Positions 16,297 to 23,490 of a stretch of 64,000 nucleotides of DNA are shown here, in pieces (position 1 is the first letter of the stretch; each line of letters opens with the position of its first letter). The stretch covers positions 1 through 64,000 of the forward strand of contig JBJHDH010000010.1 in assembly GCA_050486445.1 (NCBI GenBank), in the 5' to 3' direction. Source of the DNA: Euryhalocaulis sp050486445. GTDB lineage: Bacteria; Pseudomonadota; Alphaproteobacteria; Caulobacterales; Maricaulaceae. The position numbers and the translations under genes are program-made. The notes beneath the pieces were generated by a model. It was not told the DNA's origin, did not search any database, and was given only the letters and a program-made list of their open reading frames with translations.

Positions 16297-16510
16297 TCAA
16301 AGGACGATCCAGCGTGACGCCAGCGTTGGGCCTCTGGAGCGTCCCTCGAGACGCGCCCTGCGGGCGCTCCTCGGGATGAGGGGTGTGGATTGTATGGCAG
16401 GGCGAGGCGCACCGGGGCGCATCCGCCCCCTCCCGGGCTTCGCCCGGCCCTCCCCCCGCCTCGCAGGGGGAGATCACCGCGCCTCATTCGGAGGTGCGTA
16501 GGGAGGATCA
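16297..16510. repeat. Dispersed modular palindromic repeat, copy between popZ and valS
   Basis: The 332-nt popZ-valS gap holds no gene. It carries two modules seen elsewhere in the window: a hairpin module reading CCTCGAGACGCGCC, loop, GGCGCTCCTCGGGATGAGG (about 16343-16381), and a C-rich module with a CCCGGGCTTCGCCCGG hairpin and CCTCCCCCCGCCTCGCAGGG followed by GGAGATCACC (about 16425-16475). Related copies lie at 25511-25800, 30005-30246, 32141-32361 and 42370-42645. Confidence 0.75.
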
Positions 16511-16551
16511 ACGGCGCGCAGGAGCGACCGGACCCCTCAGCTCTGGACGCC

Positions 16552-17214
16552 TCAGCTCTGGCGGGCGATGCGCTCGACTTCCTCGCGCACTTTCTTTTCG
16601 ACGATGGCCGGGAGATTGGCCTCCAGCCAGTCTTTCAGCATCGGGCGCAGAAGCTCGCGCACGATGGCCTCCAGAGTCTTGTCGTCCGCCGATTCCGGCA
16701 CGCGGGTCGACCGCGCCAGCCGGGCGAACGCCCCGGCCGCGGCGCTGGCGGCCTGATCGCCGATGAGCCTGTCTGACATGGCGCCCTCCTCATGGCCCCA
16801 CTCCATTGCGCCGGCGCCCGGCGCGCCATCCTGATGCGCCCGGTCGCCGATCCCGGCGGCTGTCATGTCCGGCTCCGGCGCCGCTTCGCCAATTCCCGCC
16901 ATCACGGCATCGGGCGCGGCGGCCTCGCCAAGCGGAGCGGCCTGCACGGCAGGCTCGTCCGCGTCGAGCACCAGCAGATCGTCCCCGACCACATCAGCCG
17001 CGGCGGGCGCCGGATCTTCCGGCTCTTCCAGCGGCTGGGTCAGTTCGAGGATTTCGGCGTCGCCGTCTTCCTCCTCCGCCTCCGCTTCCACCGGAGCGGC
17101 GGCGGACGGCTCGGCCTGCTGCTGCGCCGCGTCTTCATCCTCTTCGGAAATGATGCGGCGGATGGAGGAGAGGATCTCCTCCATCGTCGGCTCTTTTTCG
17201 GCGCTCTCTGTCAT
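16552..17214 (-). CDS. popZ: PopZ-like polar organizing protein (DUF2497 family)
   Basis: A 220-residue PopZ-family protein. PopZ self-assembles at cell poles and tethers chromosomal centromeres and regulators in Caulobacter. The conserved N-terminal helix EPTMEEILSSIRRIISEED (residues 8-26) and the C-terminal oligomerisation region (KTLEAIVRELLRPMLKDWL, then AIVEKKVREEVERIARQS) are both present. The middle, about residues 30-150, is low-complexity, acidic and Pro/Ala-rich, and longer than in Caulobacter PopZ (177 aa in total). Position upstream of valS and downstream of tolC supports orthology. A TGTCCA-GCGA-TGGACA hairpin lies in the 114-nt gap before its start. Confidence 0.9.
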   Translation of the reverse strand: MTESAEKEPTMEEILSSIRRIISEEDEDAAQQQAEPSAAAPVEAEAEEEDGDAEILELTQPLEEPEDPAPAAADVVGDDLLVLDADEPAVQAAPLGEAAAPDAVMAGIGEAAPEPDMTAAGIGDRAHQDGAPGAGAMEWGHEEGAMSDRLIGDQAASAAAGAFARLARSTRVPESADDKTLEAIVRELLRPMLKDWLEANLPAIVEKKVREEVERIARQS

Positions 17215-17328
17215 CCTGCCGGCCCCCGACTCACGCTGCGGCGTATCGCGAGAAGGTAACGGTCATGTGTCGCCGATGTCCAGCGATGGACACGCCCGAG
17301 CTGCGCAAAACGCATGCTGCGATTATCG

Positions 17329-18720
17329 TTAATCTATGGATGTGCCGAAAAAGTCGGTGCGGATGCGGCGCGAATAGGCGTCCGGATCGTAGCGCGTCAC
17401 GGGCACGCCGAGATATTCGACATTCAGCATGCCCATCGCCGCCAGCACCTGATAGGCGGCGACATAGGCGTCGCGCTCCGCCGCCGCCAAAGTGACGCGG
17501 GCGTTCAGGACCTCCTGCTCCGCATCCAGCACGTCCAGCGTGGTGCGCAGGCCGACCTCGCCCTCGCGGCTGACGCCCTGAAAAGCCAGATCGCTGGCCT
17601 CCACCGCCGCCTGGGCGGAGCGGACCACCGCGCCAGCGGCCAGCCAGGAGGTCCAGGCCGTGGTCACGCGCTCTGTCGTGGCGCGGCGCTCCTGCGTCAG
17701 ATCGTGGCGGGCGCGCTCGGCGAGCTGGCGCGCCTGACGCACCTCTGCCTGTTGCAGGCCGCCGCTGAACAGCGGCACGCGCACGCCGGCGGTGATCTGA
17801 TAGCCCTGGTTCCAGTCGCCGGCATATTGCGTGCGTTCGCGCCGCGACCAGGAACCGTCGACCGTGATCTGGGGAAACAGGTCGGATCGCGCAACACGGA
17901 TATTCTCCCGCGCCGCCTCCTCGGCGAACTGCGCCGCGCCGAGCTGGGGGTTGAGCGAGAGCGCGACGCCGGTCGCCTCTTCCAGCGTTTCCGGCAGCGG
18001 CGGCGGCGGCGGCGGCTCGTCCAGCGTGCCGGGCGGAAAGCCGACAATGCGCTCGAACGCCGCGCGCTGCTGCTGCAACTGCGCCTGCGCCGTGGTGAGA
18101 TCGGCGCGCGCCAGCGCCAGACGCGATTCCGCCTGGGCCACGTCTGTGCGCGTCACCTCGCCGAGATTGAAGCGATTGGTCGCGGCGATGCGCTGATTGT
18201 CCAGCACATCGACATTGTTCAGGCGGATCTCGACCACGCTTTCGGCCCGCCGCACATCCATATAGGCGGCGACGGCGTCCAGCAGCACGGTCTGCTCTGT
18301 ATTGCGCAGGATTTCCGCCTCGCGCCCGATATTGGCGCGGACCTGATTGCGCGCGCCGCCAACCAGACCGCCGCGAAAGATCGGCTGGCTGAGGGTCAGC
18401 CCATAGGTGCGCGGCGTGCTGTCCCGGCCGGGCATCGGAGCGGGAAGCATCTGCGGTGGATCGCCTAATTCGAAGAAGGACAAACCTTCGTTATAGGTGT
18501 AGCCGATGGAAGCGTTGCCCTCGATGGTGGGCAGGATCAGCGCCCGCGCGCGGATCAGTTCCTCGTCGGTGGCGCGCAACTGGGCGCGCTGGCCGGCCAG
18601 CAGCGGATTGGTGTCATAGGCCGCGGCCAGGGCGTCCATCAGCGTGTCGGCCCGCGCCGCGCCGCAGGCCAGCGACGCCGCCGCGACACCGGCCGCGATA
18701 TATTGCGAAATTCGTATCAT
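17329..18720 (-). CDS. tolC: TolC family outer-membrane efflux protein
   Basis: A 463-residue TolC-type outer-membrane channel for type I secretion or efflux. A signal peptide (MIRISQYIAAGVAAASLACGAARA) precedes the mature DTLMDALAAAYDTNPLL start typical of TolC. Two outer-membrane-factor repeats follow, with LSQPIFRGGLVGGARNQV and VRVPLFSGGLQQAEVRQA as the paired strand-helix segments. The start at 18720 is chosen because it gives a proper signal peptide; an upstream in-frame start at 18804 would lie in the terminator of pcm. It is separated from pcm by that terminator and a structured 60-nt leader. Confidence 0.93.
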   Translation of the reverse strand: MIRISQYIAAGVAAASLACGAARADTLMDALAAAYDTNPLLAGQRAQLRATDEELIRARALILPTIEGNASIGYTYNEGLSFFELGDPPQMLPAPMPGRDSTPRTYGLTLSQPIFRGGLVGGARNQVRANIGREAEILRNTEQTVLLDAVAAYMDVRRAESVVEIRLNNVDVLDNQRIAATNRFNLGEVTRTDVAQAESRLALARADLTTAQAQLQQQRAAFERIVGFPPGTLDEPPPPPPLPETLEEATGVALSLNPQLGAAQFAEEAARENIRVARSDLFPQITVDGSWSRRERTQYAGDWNQGYQITAGVRVPLFSGGLQQAEVRQARQLAERARHDLTQERRATTERVTTAWTSWLAAGAVVRSAQAAVEASDLAFQGVSREGEVGLRTTLDVLDAEQEVLNARVTLAAAERDAYVAAYQVLAAMGMLNVEYLGVPVTRYDPDAYSRRIRTDFFGTSID

Positions 18721-18721
18721 T

Positions 18722-18780
18722 CCGGCTTTCTCTAAAGCGTTTCCAGACGAAGGGAAAGCCGGTTCGCCGTCTGGAAACGC
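18722..18780 (-). promoter_or_regulatory. tolC 5' leader with interlocking inverted repeats (pseudoknot-capable)
   Basis: Stem 1: GCGTTTCCAGACG (18737-18749) pairs perfectly with CGTCTGGAAACGC (18768-18780). Stem 2: GAAAGCCGG (18754-18762), inside the stem 1 loop, pairs perfectly with CCGGCTTTC (18722-18730), which ends one base before the tolC start codon. The order is that of an H-type pseudoknot or of two competing structures at the ribosome binding site. The stem 1 element also resembles widespread alphaproteobacterial GCGTTTTC...GAAAACGC palindromes, and a related one lies at 20195-20239, so it may simply be an inserted repeat. Confidence 0.6.
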
Positions 18781-18783
18781 GAC

Positions 18784-18834
18784 AAAATAAAGACCCCGGG
18801 GCATTCACCCCACTGAGTGGGAATGCTTCGGGTC
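18784..18834 (-). terminator. Rho-independent terminator of pcm
   Basis: An imperfect hairpin of about 43 nt (18792-18834; arms starting GACCCGAAGCATTCCCACT on the minus strand and closing with GAATGCCCCGGGGTC) is followed on the minus strand by CTTTATTTTGT. It lies just past the pcm stop and upstream of tolC, so tolC needs its own promoter or read-through. Confidence 0.75.
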
Positions 18835-18870
18835 CGGACGCGGCGTCCCGCAAGGCGAAAGACGCCGCGC

Positions 18871-19521
18871 CTAAAACACGAAGGCCGGGCGCGGCGCAAA
18901 ATCCGGCAGGAACGGGACGTCCGCATCGAACAGGTCGCGCCGGCCGACCGCGCCATTATTCCGCCGGTAGAGCGCCGCCCGGCCGGCGCCGCGCACGCGC
19001 TCGAACACGCCCAGCCGCCCGCCATCAGCGAGCTGGTCCAGCCATTCGCGCGGCGGGGATTCCACCGCGCCATTCACCAGAATCGCATCGAACGGCGCAT
19101 GGCCCGGCGCGCCGGACGCCAGCGGCCCTTCCACAAGCATCACGCCCGGCGCCATTTCGGCCAGCAGCGTCTTCGCCTGCCCCGCCAGCGCGGAATCTTC
19201 CTCCACAGCGACGACGGCGGCGCCAAGCTGCGACAGGACGGCGGCGGAATAGCCGGCGCCGCACCCCAGATCCAGAACACGCTCGCCCGGCGCGATCTCC
19301 AGCGCCTGAACCAGCTTGGAAAAATCGCGCGGGCGCAGCAGCACGCGCCCCGGCGCCAGCTCTATATGCAGCTCGGCATAGGCGACGGCCGACTGGCTCT
19401 CCGGCAGGAAGCGCTCGCGCGGCAGGGTGCGCATCGCACCCGTCAGGCGCGTATCGCGCACATCGTTTGTGCGCACCTGCCCCTCCACCATCGCCCCGCG
19501 TTTCGCCGCGAAATCGGTCAT
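18871..19521 (-). CDS. pcm: Protein-L-isoaspartate O-methyltransferase family protein
   Basis: A 216-residue PCMT-family S-adenosylmethionine-dependent methyltransferase, which repairs isoaspartyl residues in damaged proteins. Family features are MVEGQVRTNDVRDTRLTGAM, PRERFLPE, and the SAM-binding loop VLDLGCGAGYSAAVL at about residues 80-94 (most family members read GTGSGY or similar, so this loop is slightly atypical). DAILVNGAVESPP is the post-III motif region. The start at 19521 (MTDFAAKRGAM) fits the family; upstream in-frame sequence is Arg-rich and unlikely to be translated. The adjacent tolC on the same strand is a common alphaproteobacterial neighbour. Confidence 0.88.
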   Translation of the reverse strand: MTDFAAKRGAMVEGQVRTNDVRDTRLTGAMRTLPRERFLPESQSAVAYAELHIELAPGRVLLRPRDFSKLVQALEIAPGERVLDLGCGAGYSAAVLSQLGAAVVAVEEDSALAGQAKTLLAEMAPGVMLVEGPLASGAPGHAPFDAILVNGAVESPPREWLDQLADGGRLGVFERVRGAGRAALYRRNNGAVGRRDLFDADVPFLPDFAPRPAFVF

Positions 19522-19665
19522 CGCCCTGCCCCGCCACTCATTCGTAGCGCCGTGTATAGCGCGCCCGGCGCGCCCGGCAATCCGCGCCCTGCGCCGGGCC
19601 GCCATATCCGGCGCGCCGCTTGCGCCTGAAAATGCCGCGCCCTACAAGGCGATCCCCGCACCGGC

Positions 19666-19739
19666 GGCCCCGTGGCGGAGTGGTTACGCAGAGGACTGCA
19701 AATCCTTGTACCCCGGTTCGATTCCGGGCGGGGCCTCCA
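19666..19739 (+). tRNA. tRNA-Cys (GCA)
   Basis: Complete cloverleaf: acceptor arms GGCCCCG and CGGGGCC, anticodon loop CTGCAAA giving GCA, T-loop TTCGATT, and an encoded CCA (19737-19739). 74 nt. Confidence 0.97.
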
Positions 19740-19917
19740 GCCTTCCGGCGACTCCGGTTCGTCCGTCCCGGCCCGGTCCGGCAAGCCAGCCGCTTTATCG
19801 ATTCGCGCGATTCGCGCCTGAAACAGCGCCTGAGGGACGCATGGCCCCGCCCGGCAGAGCCCGGCGTTTGCATTCTGCTAATTGTTCTAAAAAGACTTTT
19901 TCCAAAACTGGTTAATA

Positions 19918-19932
19918 TTAACTCTGCGTTAA
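19918..19932 (+). promoter_or_regulatory. Perfect CtrA-type box TTAA-N7-TTAA
   Basis: TTAACTCTGCGTTAA matches the CtrA consensus TTAA(C)-N6/7-TTAA exactly. It lies in a 70-nt AT-rich stretch, next to a second palindrome GTTAATATTAAC (19911-19922). It sits about 20-30 nt upstream of a hairpin-terminator unit (19945-20028), the distance expected if CtrA binds at the -35 region. Sequence match is direct; CtrA binding is inference. Confidence 0.6.
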
Positions 19933-19944
19933 GTATGATTCGCC

Positions 19945-20028
19945 TAAATGAGCGCGTCTTCCCTGAAGACACCCCACCATTCACCCAACGCCTTTCCGGG
20001 GGCTCGGTAACGAGCCCCCGTTTTTTTC
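19945..20028 (+). ncRNA. Candidate small RNA under a CtrA box
   Basis: Downstream of the CtrA box there is no open reading frame, but there is a compact RNA-like unit: hairpin GTCTTC-CCT-GAAGAC (19956-19970), a C-rich single-stranded linker (ACCCCACCATTCACCC), then a strong intrinsic terminator (19998-20027). The 5' end near 19945-19955 is inferred from the box position and a weak -10 (CCTAAAT). The unit is about 80 nt. It could instead be a leader or the trailer of the tRNA-Cys transcript 200 nt upstream. I do not recognise a named sRNA family. Confidence 0.5.
19998..20027 (+). terminator. Strong rho-independent terminator
   Basis: Perfect 9-bp stem GGGGGCTCG (19998-20006) with GTAA tetraloop and CGAGCCCCC (20011-20019), followed by G and seven T (20021-20027). 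No protein gene ends nearby, which supports a small RNA upstream. Confidence 0.9.
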
Positions 20029-20036
20029 GCGCCCGT

Positions 20037-20084
20037 TTGGGTGCGGGAGGGGCATTCCACTTGGGTGCGGGAGGGGCATTCCAC
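20037..20084. repeat. 24-bp exact tandem duplication
   Basis: Two adjacent identical copies of a 24-nt unit beginning TTGGGTGCGGGAGGGG and ending GCATTCCAC occupy 20037-20060 and 20061-20084, just past the terminator. This looks like a recent slippage duplication. No function is apparent. Confidence 0.9.
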
Positions 20085-20194
20085 GGCGAATACGCCCCGG
20101 GCCAGCAAGGACGCTTGAATTGTCCGGAACGGGGCTGATATAGAGCGCGCGGGCTGAACGGATCGGCCCGCGCGCTCTATCTTTTTGTTTTGCC

Positions 20195-20239
20195 GCGTTT
20201 TCGAACCGAAAAAGTGGTTTTCACTTTTTCTGAAAACGC
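20195..20239. repeat. Nested palindromic element
   Basis: Outer arms GCGTTTTC (20195-20202) and GAAAACGC (20232-20239) enclose inner arms AAAAAGTG (20209-20216) and CACTTTTT (20222-20229). The shape matches a short palindromic repeat common in alphaproteobacterial gaps and resembles the stem 1 element at 18737-18780. The rest of the gap 19740-20278 shows no gene. Confidence 0.7.
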
Positions 20240-20278
20240 TTATGCCACCTCGCGCCGCGCACGCGGACGCAGTGCTGT

Positions 20279-20354
20279 TCCCCGGTAGCTCAGTTGGTAG
20301 AGCAATCGGCTGTTAACCGATCGGTCGCTGGTTCGAGTCCGGCCCGGGGAGCCA
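20279..20354 (+). tRNA. tRNA-Asn (GTT)
   Basis: Complete cloverleaf: acceptor arms TCCCCGG and CCGGGGA, D-arm GCTCAGTTGGTAGAGC, anticodon loop CTGTTAA giving GTT, T-loop TTCGAGT and an encoded CCA (20352-20354). 76 nt. Confidence 0.97.
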
Positions 20355-20470
20355 CCGCCTTCCAGGCGTCTTTTCCGACCTTCTGAATTTTCTTTCCGCC
20401 CGCGCTGGCTGGCCAGCCCGATTGCATCGCCCACTGGCCAAAGCGGCCGGAAGCCGTCACCCTGCCCGGC

Positions 20471-20549
20471 GGCGCGCATAGCGGCCGTCAGAACGTGTGG
20501 CGCGCATCGCGGGTCGCCAGAACGTGTGGCGCGCGTAGCGGGCCGCCCA
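20471..20549. repeat. 28-29-bp tandem repeat upstream of the paralogous secreted-protein operon
   Basis: About 2.7 copies of a unit GGCGCGCATAGCGG followed by (C/T)CGTC-type spacer and AGAACGTGT: 20471-20498, 20499-20527 and a partial copy 20528-20549. It ends about 48 nt before the first paralog start. It may be a regulatory array or simple duplication. Confidence 0.7.
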
Positions 20550-20596
20550 ACGGGACAAGCCGGTCCACCGGCGCGGCGTGGGAGGAAGACGAAGAC

Positions 20597-21979
20597 ATGA
20601 CAGGCGTGAAGATTCCAGCGTGGGGAGCGGCCGCGCTGGCGGCGGGAATTCTGGTCTCGCCGGGGGCCATGGCCCAGACCATGCCGGATATTGGCTTTGA
20701 GAGCGTGGGGCGCGGCGCGCCGCTGGCGGCGAGCGTCCATGACATGGATGTGGTTGGGCCGGCCTGGACGCCCGGCCCCGGCGCCCAGCGCCTGAACGGC
20801 TTTCGCCCCGAAGACTTGCCGGAAGGGATTGAGCCTCTGCCGGTCGATATTTTCACCACCGAGGATTTCTACGCCGACAGCGCGCTGTGGACCGATCCGC
20901 GCTATTTCCGTTGCAACAGCCCCTATGCGACCGAGGATCAATGGGGCGCAGCCATCGGCAATCCGCTGATCCTGACGGACGATCCCGCCGACGGCGTATG
21001 GGGCCATTGCGACCGCGACTATCCGCGCGAGGCCATTGTCAGCCCCTATGGATTCGAGACAGCGCAGGAGCATTATGAAGCTCTGCTCGCTGAAACTACG
21101 GCGCGCGGCGGGCCGGGCGAATACACATATGAGAATTTCCCGGCCGCCGAATGGACCGGCGTTTATGACCGGCCGCTATTCGCGCCCAATCACACGAGCT
21201 GGTACTGGATGCGGCACAATCAGGCCGCCACCGTCATCTCGCTGCTGACGCCCGAATATCAGGAGCGGATGGTTCAGGAGGCCTATCACCACGTCAACAC
21301 GAACGTGCCGCTGTGGCCCTCCACCTTCTGCTGGCCAGAGGGGTTCATGCGCCGCTGGCACATGGCCTCGGTGTGGGAGCATTACATCATCGCCACGCCG
21401 GACATCGTGCAGATCATGGCGGGCGTGGCGCGCAATTTCATCACCAATGTCCATATCGGCCGCGAATTCGTGATGGACGATGTGGAGCAAGGCGGCGTGC
21501 CGCGCCTGGGCGCCGCCGTGCCGCGCTGGTACGGCGAGACCATCGGCTTCTGGGATGGCGATGTGCTGATCACCTGGACGTCGAACATTCAGGGATGGAA
21601 GGCGCACGCCGCTTTCGAGCATTCCAACAAGATGCAGTCGATCGAAATCTACACGCCCCTGCGTGACGCCGATGGCAATTTCACCGGCCTCAACCACGAG
21701 ACCATTCTGTATGATGAAGAGGCGCTGGTGGAGCCGGTGCGCATCGTGCGCAATCTGAACAGGCTGGGCGATTATCAGGACCAGACGCCCTATGTGTTTA
21801 TCGAATGCGTGCAGACGATTTTCCCGGTCGAGGGCCGCGCCGCGCCCCTGAGCCCCGGCGCGACGTTCGAATATACCGTGCCGGACATGTATGGGCGGCC
21901 ATGGGCCAGAATCTGGGAACAGTATCACGAGCAGGGCATGGAGCGGCCCGAAGAGGACGACATGTTCAGCTTCGACTAA
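20597..21979 (+). CDS. Secreted protein of unknown function, paralog 1 of 3
   Basis: A 460-residue exported protein. The N-terminus is a signal peptide (cleavage expected after AMA, residue 26), then mature QTMPDIGFESVGRG, shared almost exactly by all three paralogs. Four cysteines conserved in all three (106 in YFRCNS, 138 in WGHCDRDYP, 245 in FCWPEGF, 404 in FIECVQT) suggest two periplasmic disulfides. The most conserved stretch, about residues 240-345, includes WEHYIIATPDIVQIMAG, NVHIGREFVMDD and ETIGFWDGDVLITWTSN. The last resembles the (V/I)G.W.GDTL(V/I)..T motif of large uncharacterised families often near DUF6152 genes. No catalytic signature is recognised. A GGAGG lies 12 nt upstream of the ATG. 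Confidence 0.85.
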   Translation: MTGVKIPAWGAAALAAGILVSPGAMAQTMPDIGFESVGRGAPLAASVHDMDVVGPAWTPGPGAQRLNGFRPEDLPEGIEPLPVDIFTTEDFYADSALWTDPRYFRCNSPYATEDQWGAAIGNPLILTDDPADGVWGHCDRDYPREAIVSPYGFETAQEHYEALLAETTARGGPGEYTYENFPAAEWTGVYDRPLFAPNHTSWYWMRHNQAATVISLLTPEYQERMVQEAYHHVNTNVPLWPSTFCWPEGFMRRWHMASVWEHYIIATPDIVQIMAGVARNFITNVHIGREFVMDDVEQGGVPRLGAAVPRWYGETIGFWDGDVLITWTSNIQGWKAHAAFEHSNKMQSIEIYTPLRDADGNFTGLNHETILYDEEALVEPVRIVRNLNRLGDYQDQTPYVFIECVQTIFPVEGRAAPLSPGATFEYTVPDMYGRPWARIWEQYHEQGMERPEEDDMFSFD

Positions 21980-22045
21980 GAGCCGAAAAAACTCGGCTAT
22001 CGGGGCCGGCTATCGCGAACAGGCGTGACTGGGGAGGATGCGCCA

Positions 22046-23452
22046 ATGACTGCGCAAAATGTGTGGAGGACGTGTGTGCTTGCTGGCGGCGCGATGGCCA
22101 CGGCGATGGCGATGACGATGGCCGCGCCGCGGGCGATGGCCCAGACCATGCCGGATATCGGCTTTGAGAGCGTCGGGCGCGGCGCGCCACTGGCCGACAG
22201 CGTGCGCGGCATGGACATGGTGGGTCCGGGCTGGGTTGGGGGCTTTGGCCCAAACGCCGAGCGGCAGCTGAACGGCTTTCCCGCCGACGCGCCGCCGCCG
22301 GGGGTTGAGCCTCTGGCGGTGGACCTGTTCACCACCACCGATTTCTACGCCGATCAGGAATTATGGTCCGACCCGCGCTATTTCCGCTGCAACAGCCCTT
22401 TCGCCACCGAAGTGCAACGCGGTGTTCTGTCGCCGCCGCCGCTCACCGACAATGCGCCTGACGGGCCGTGGGGCCATTGCGACCGCGATTATCCGCGCGA
22501 CTCCATTGTCAGCCCCTACGGCTTCGCCAACGCGCAGGAGCATTACGAGGCGCTGATGGAGGAAACCACGGCGCGCGGCGGGCCGGGCGAATACAGCTAT
22601 GCGGATTTCCCCGCCGCCGATTGGAACGGCGTCTATCAGCGCCCGACGGCGGCGGCCGATCAGGCGACCTGGTACTGGCACCAGCACAACCAGACCTCGA
22701 CCATTCTGTCGCTGCTGACGCCGCAATATCAGGAATGGATGGTGCAGGAGGCCTATCACCATATTCACGGCAACGCGCTGTGGCCTTCCACCTTCTGCTG
22801 GCCGGAAGGCTTCATGCGCCGCTTCTACCCCTATTCGGTGTGGGAGCATTATGTGATCGCGACGCCGGACATCGTGCAGATCATGGCGGGCGTGGCGCGC
22901 AACTTCATCACCAATGTCCATATCGGCCGCGAATTCGTGATGGACGATGTGGAACAGGGCGGCGTGCCGCGTCTCGGCGCCGCGGTGCCGCGCTGGTACG
23001 GCGAGACCATCGGCTTCTGGGATGGCGATGTGCTCATCACCTGGACGTCCAATGTCCAGGCATGGAAGGCGCATTCCTCGTTCGAATTTTCGAACAAGTT
23101 TCAGTCGATCGAGATCTACACACCCCTGCGTGACGCCGATGGCAATTTCACCGGCCTCAATCACGAGACCATCCTGTATGACGAAGAGGCGCTGGCGGAG
23201 CCGGTGCGCATCGTGCGCAATCTGGACAAGATCAATAATTACACCGACGCCAACGCCACGCCCTATGTGTTTATCGAATGCGTGCAGACGATCTTCCCGG
23301 TCGAAGGGATCAATGTGCCGATGTCGCCGGGCGCGACCTTCCCGTTCACCGTGCCGGACATGTATGGCCGGCCCTGGGGCCAGATCTGGGAGCAGTATCA
23401 CGAGCAGGGCATGCAGCGCCCGGAAGAAGACGATATGTTCAGCTTCGACTGA
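22046..23452 (+). CDS. Secreted protein of unknown function, paralog 2 of 3
   Basis: A 468-residue paralog of the preceding gene, 66 nt downstream, with its own GGGGAGG ribosome binding site. The signal peptide is Met/Ala-rich (ATAMAMTMAAPRAMA) and the mature protein begins QTMPDIGFESVGRG. All four shared cysteines, the WEHYVIATPDIVQIMAG block, ETIGFWDGDVLITWTSN and the C-terminal EEDDMFSFD are present. In the core (about 22860-23050) it is almost identical to paralog 1 at DNA level, with mostly third-position changes, so the duplication is young or gene conversion has acted. The gap before it holds a small AGCCGA-N6-TCGGCT hairpin. Function unknown. Confidence 0.85.
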   Translation: MTAQNVWRTCVLAGGAMATAMAMTMAAPRAMAQTMPDIGFESVGRGAPLADSVRGMDMVGPGWVGGFGPNAERQLNGFPADAPPPGVEPLAVDLFTTTDFYADQELWSDPRYFRCNSPFATEVQRGVLSPPPLTDNAPDGPWGHCDRDYPRDSIVSPYGFANAQEHYEALMEETTARGGPGEYSYADFPAADWNGVYQRPTAAADQATWYWHQHNQTSTILSLLTPQYQEWMVQEAYHHIHGNALWPSTFCWPEGFMRRFYPYSVWEHYVIATPDIVQIMAGVARNFITNVHIGREFVMDDVEQGGVPRLGAAVPRWYGETIGFWDGDVLITWTSNVQAWKAHSSFEFSNKFQSIEIYTPLRDADGNFTGLNHETILYDEEALAEPVRIVRNLDKINNYTDANATPYVFIECVQTIFPVEGINVPMSPGATFPFTVPDMYGRPWGQIWEQYHEQGMQRPEEDDMFSFD

Positions 23453-23490
23453 GGACCGGAGAAACAATTCCGGCGGACGGGGAGGACAGG

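Noticed and set aside
20037..20549. Short repeats near the tRNA-Asn gene considered as a CRISPR array
   Set aside because: Units are directly adjacent or lack unique spacers of constant length, and no cas genes are present.
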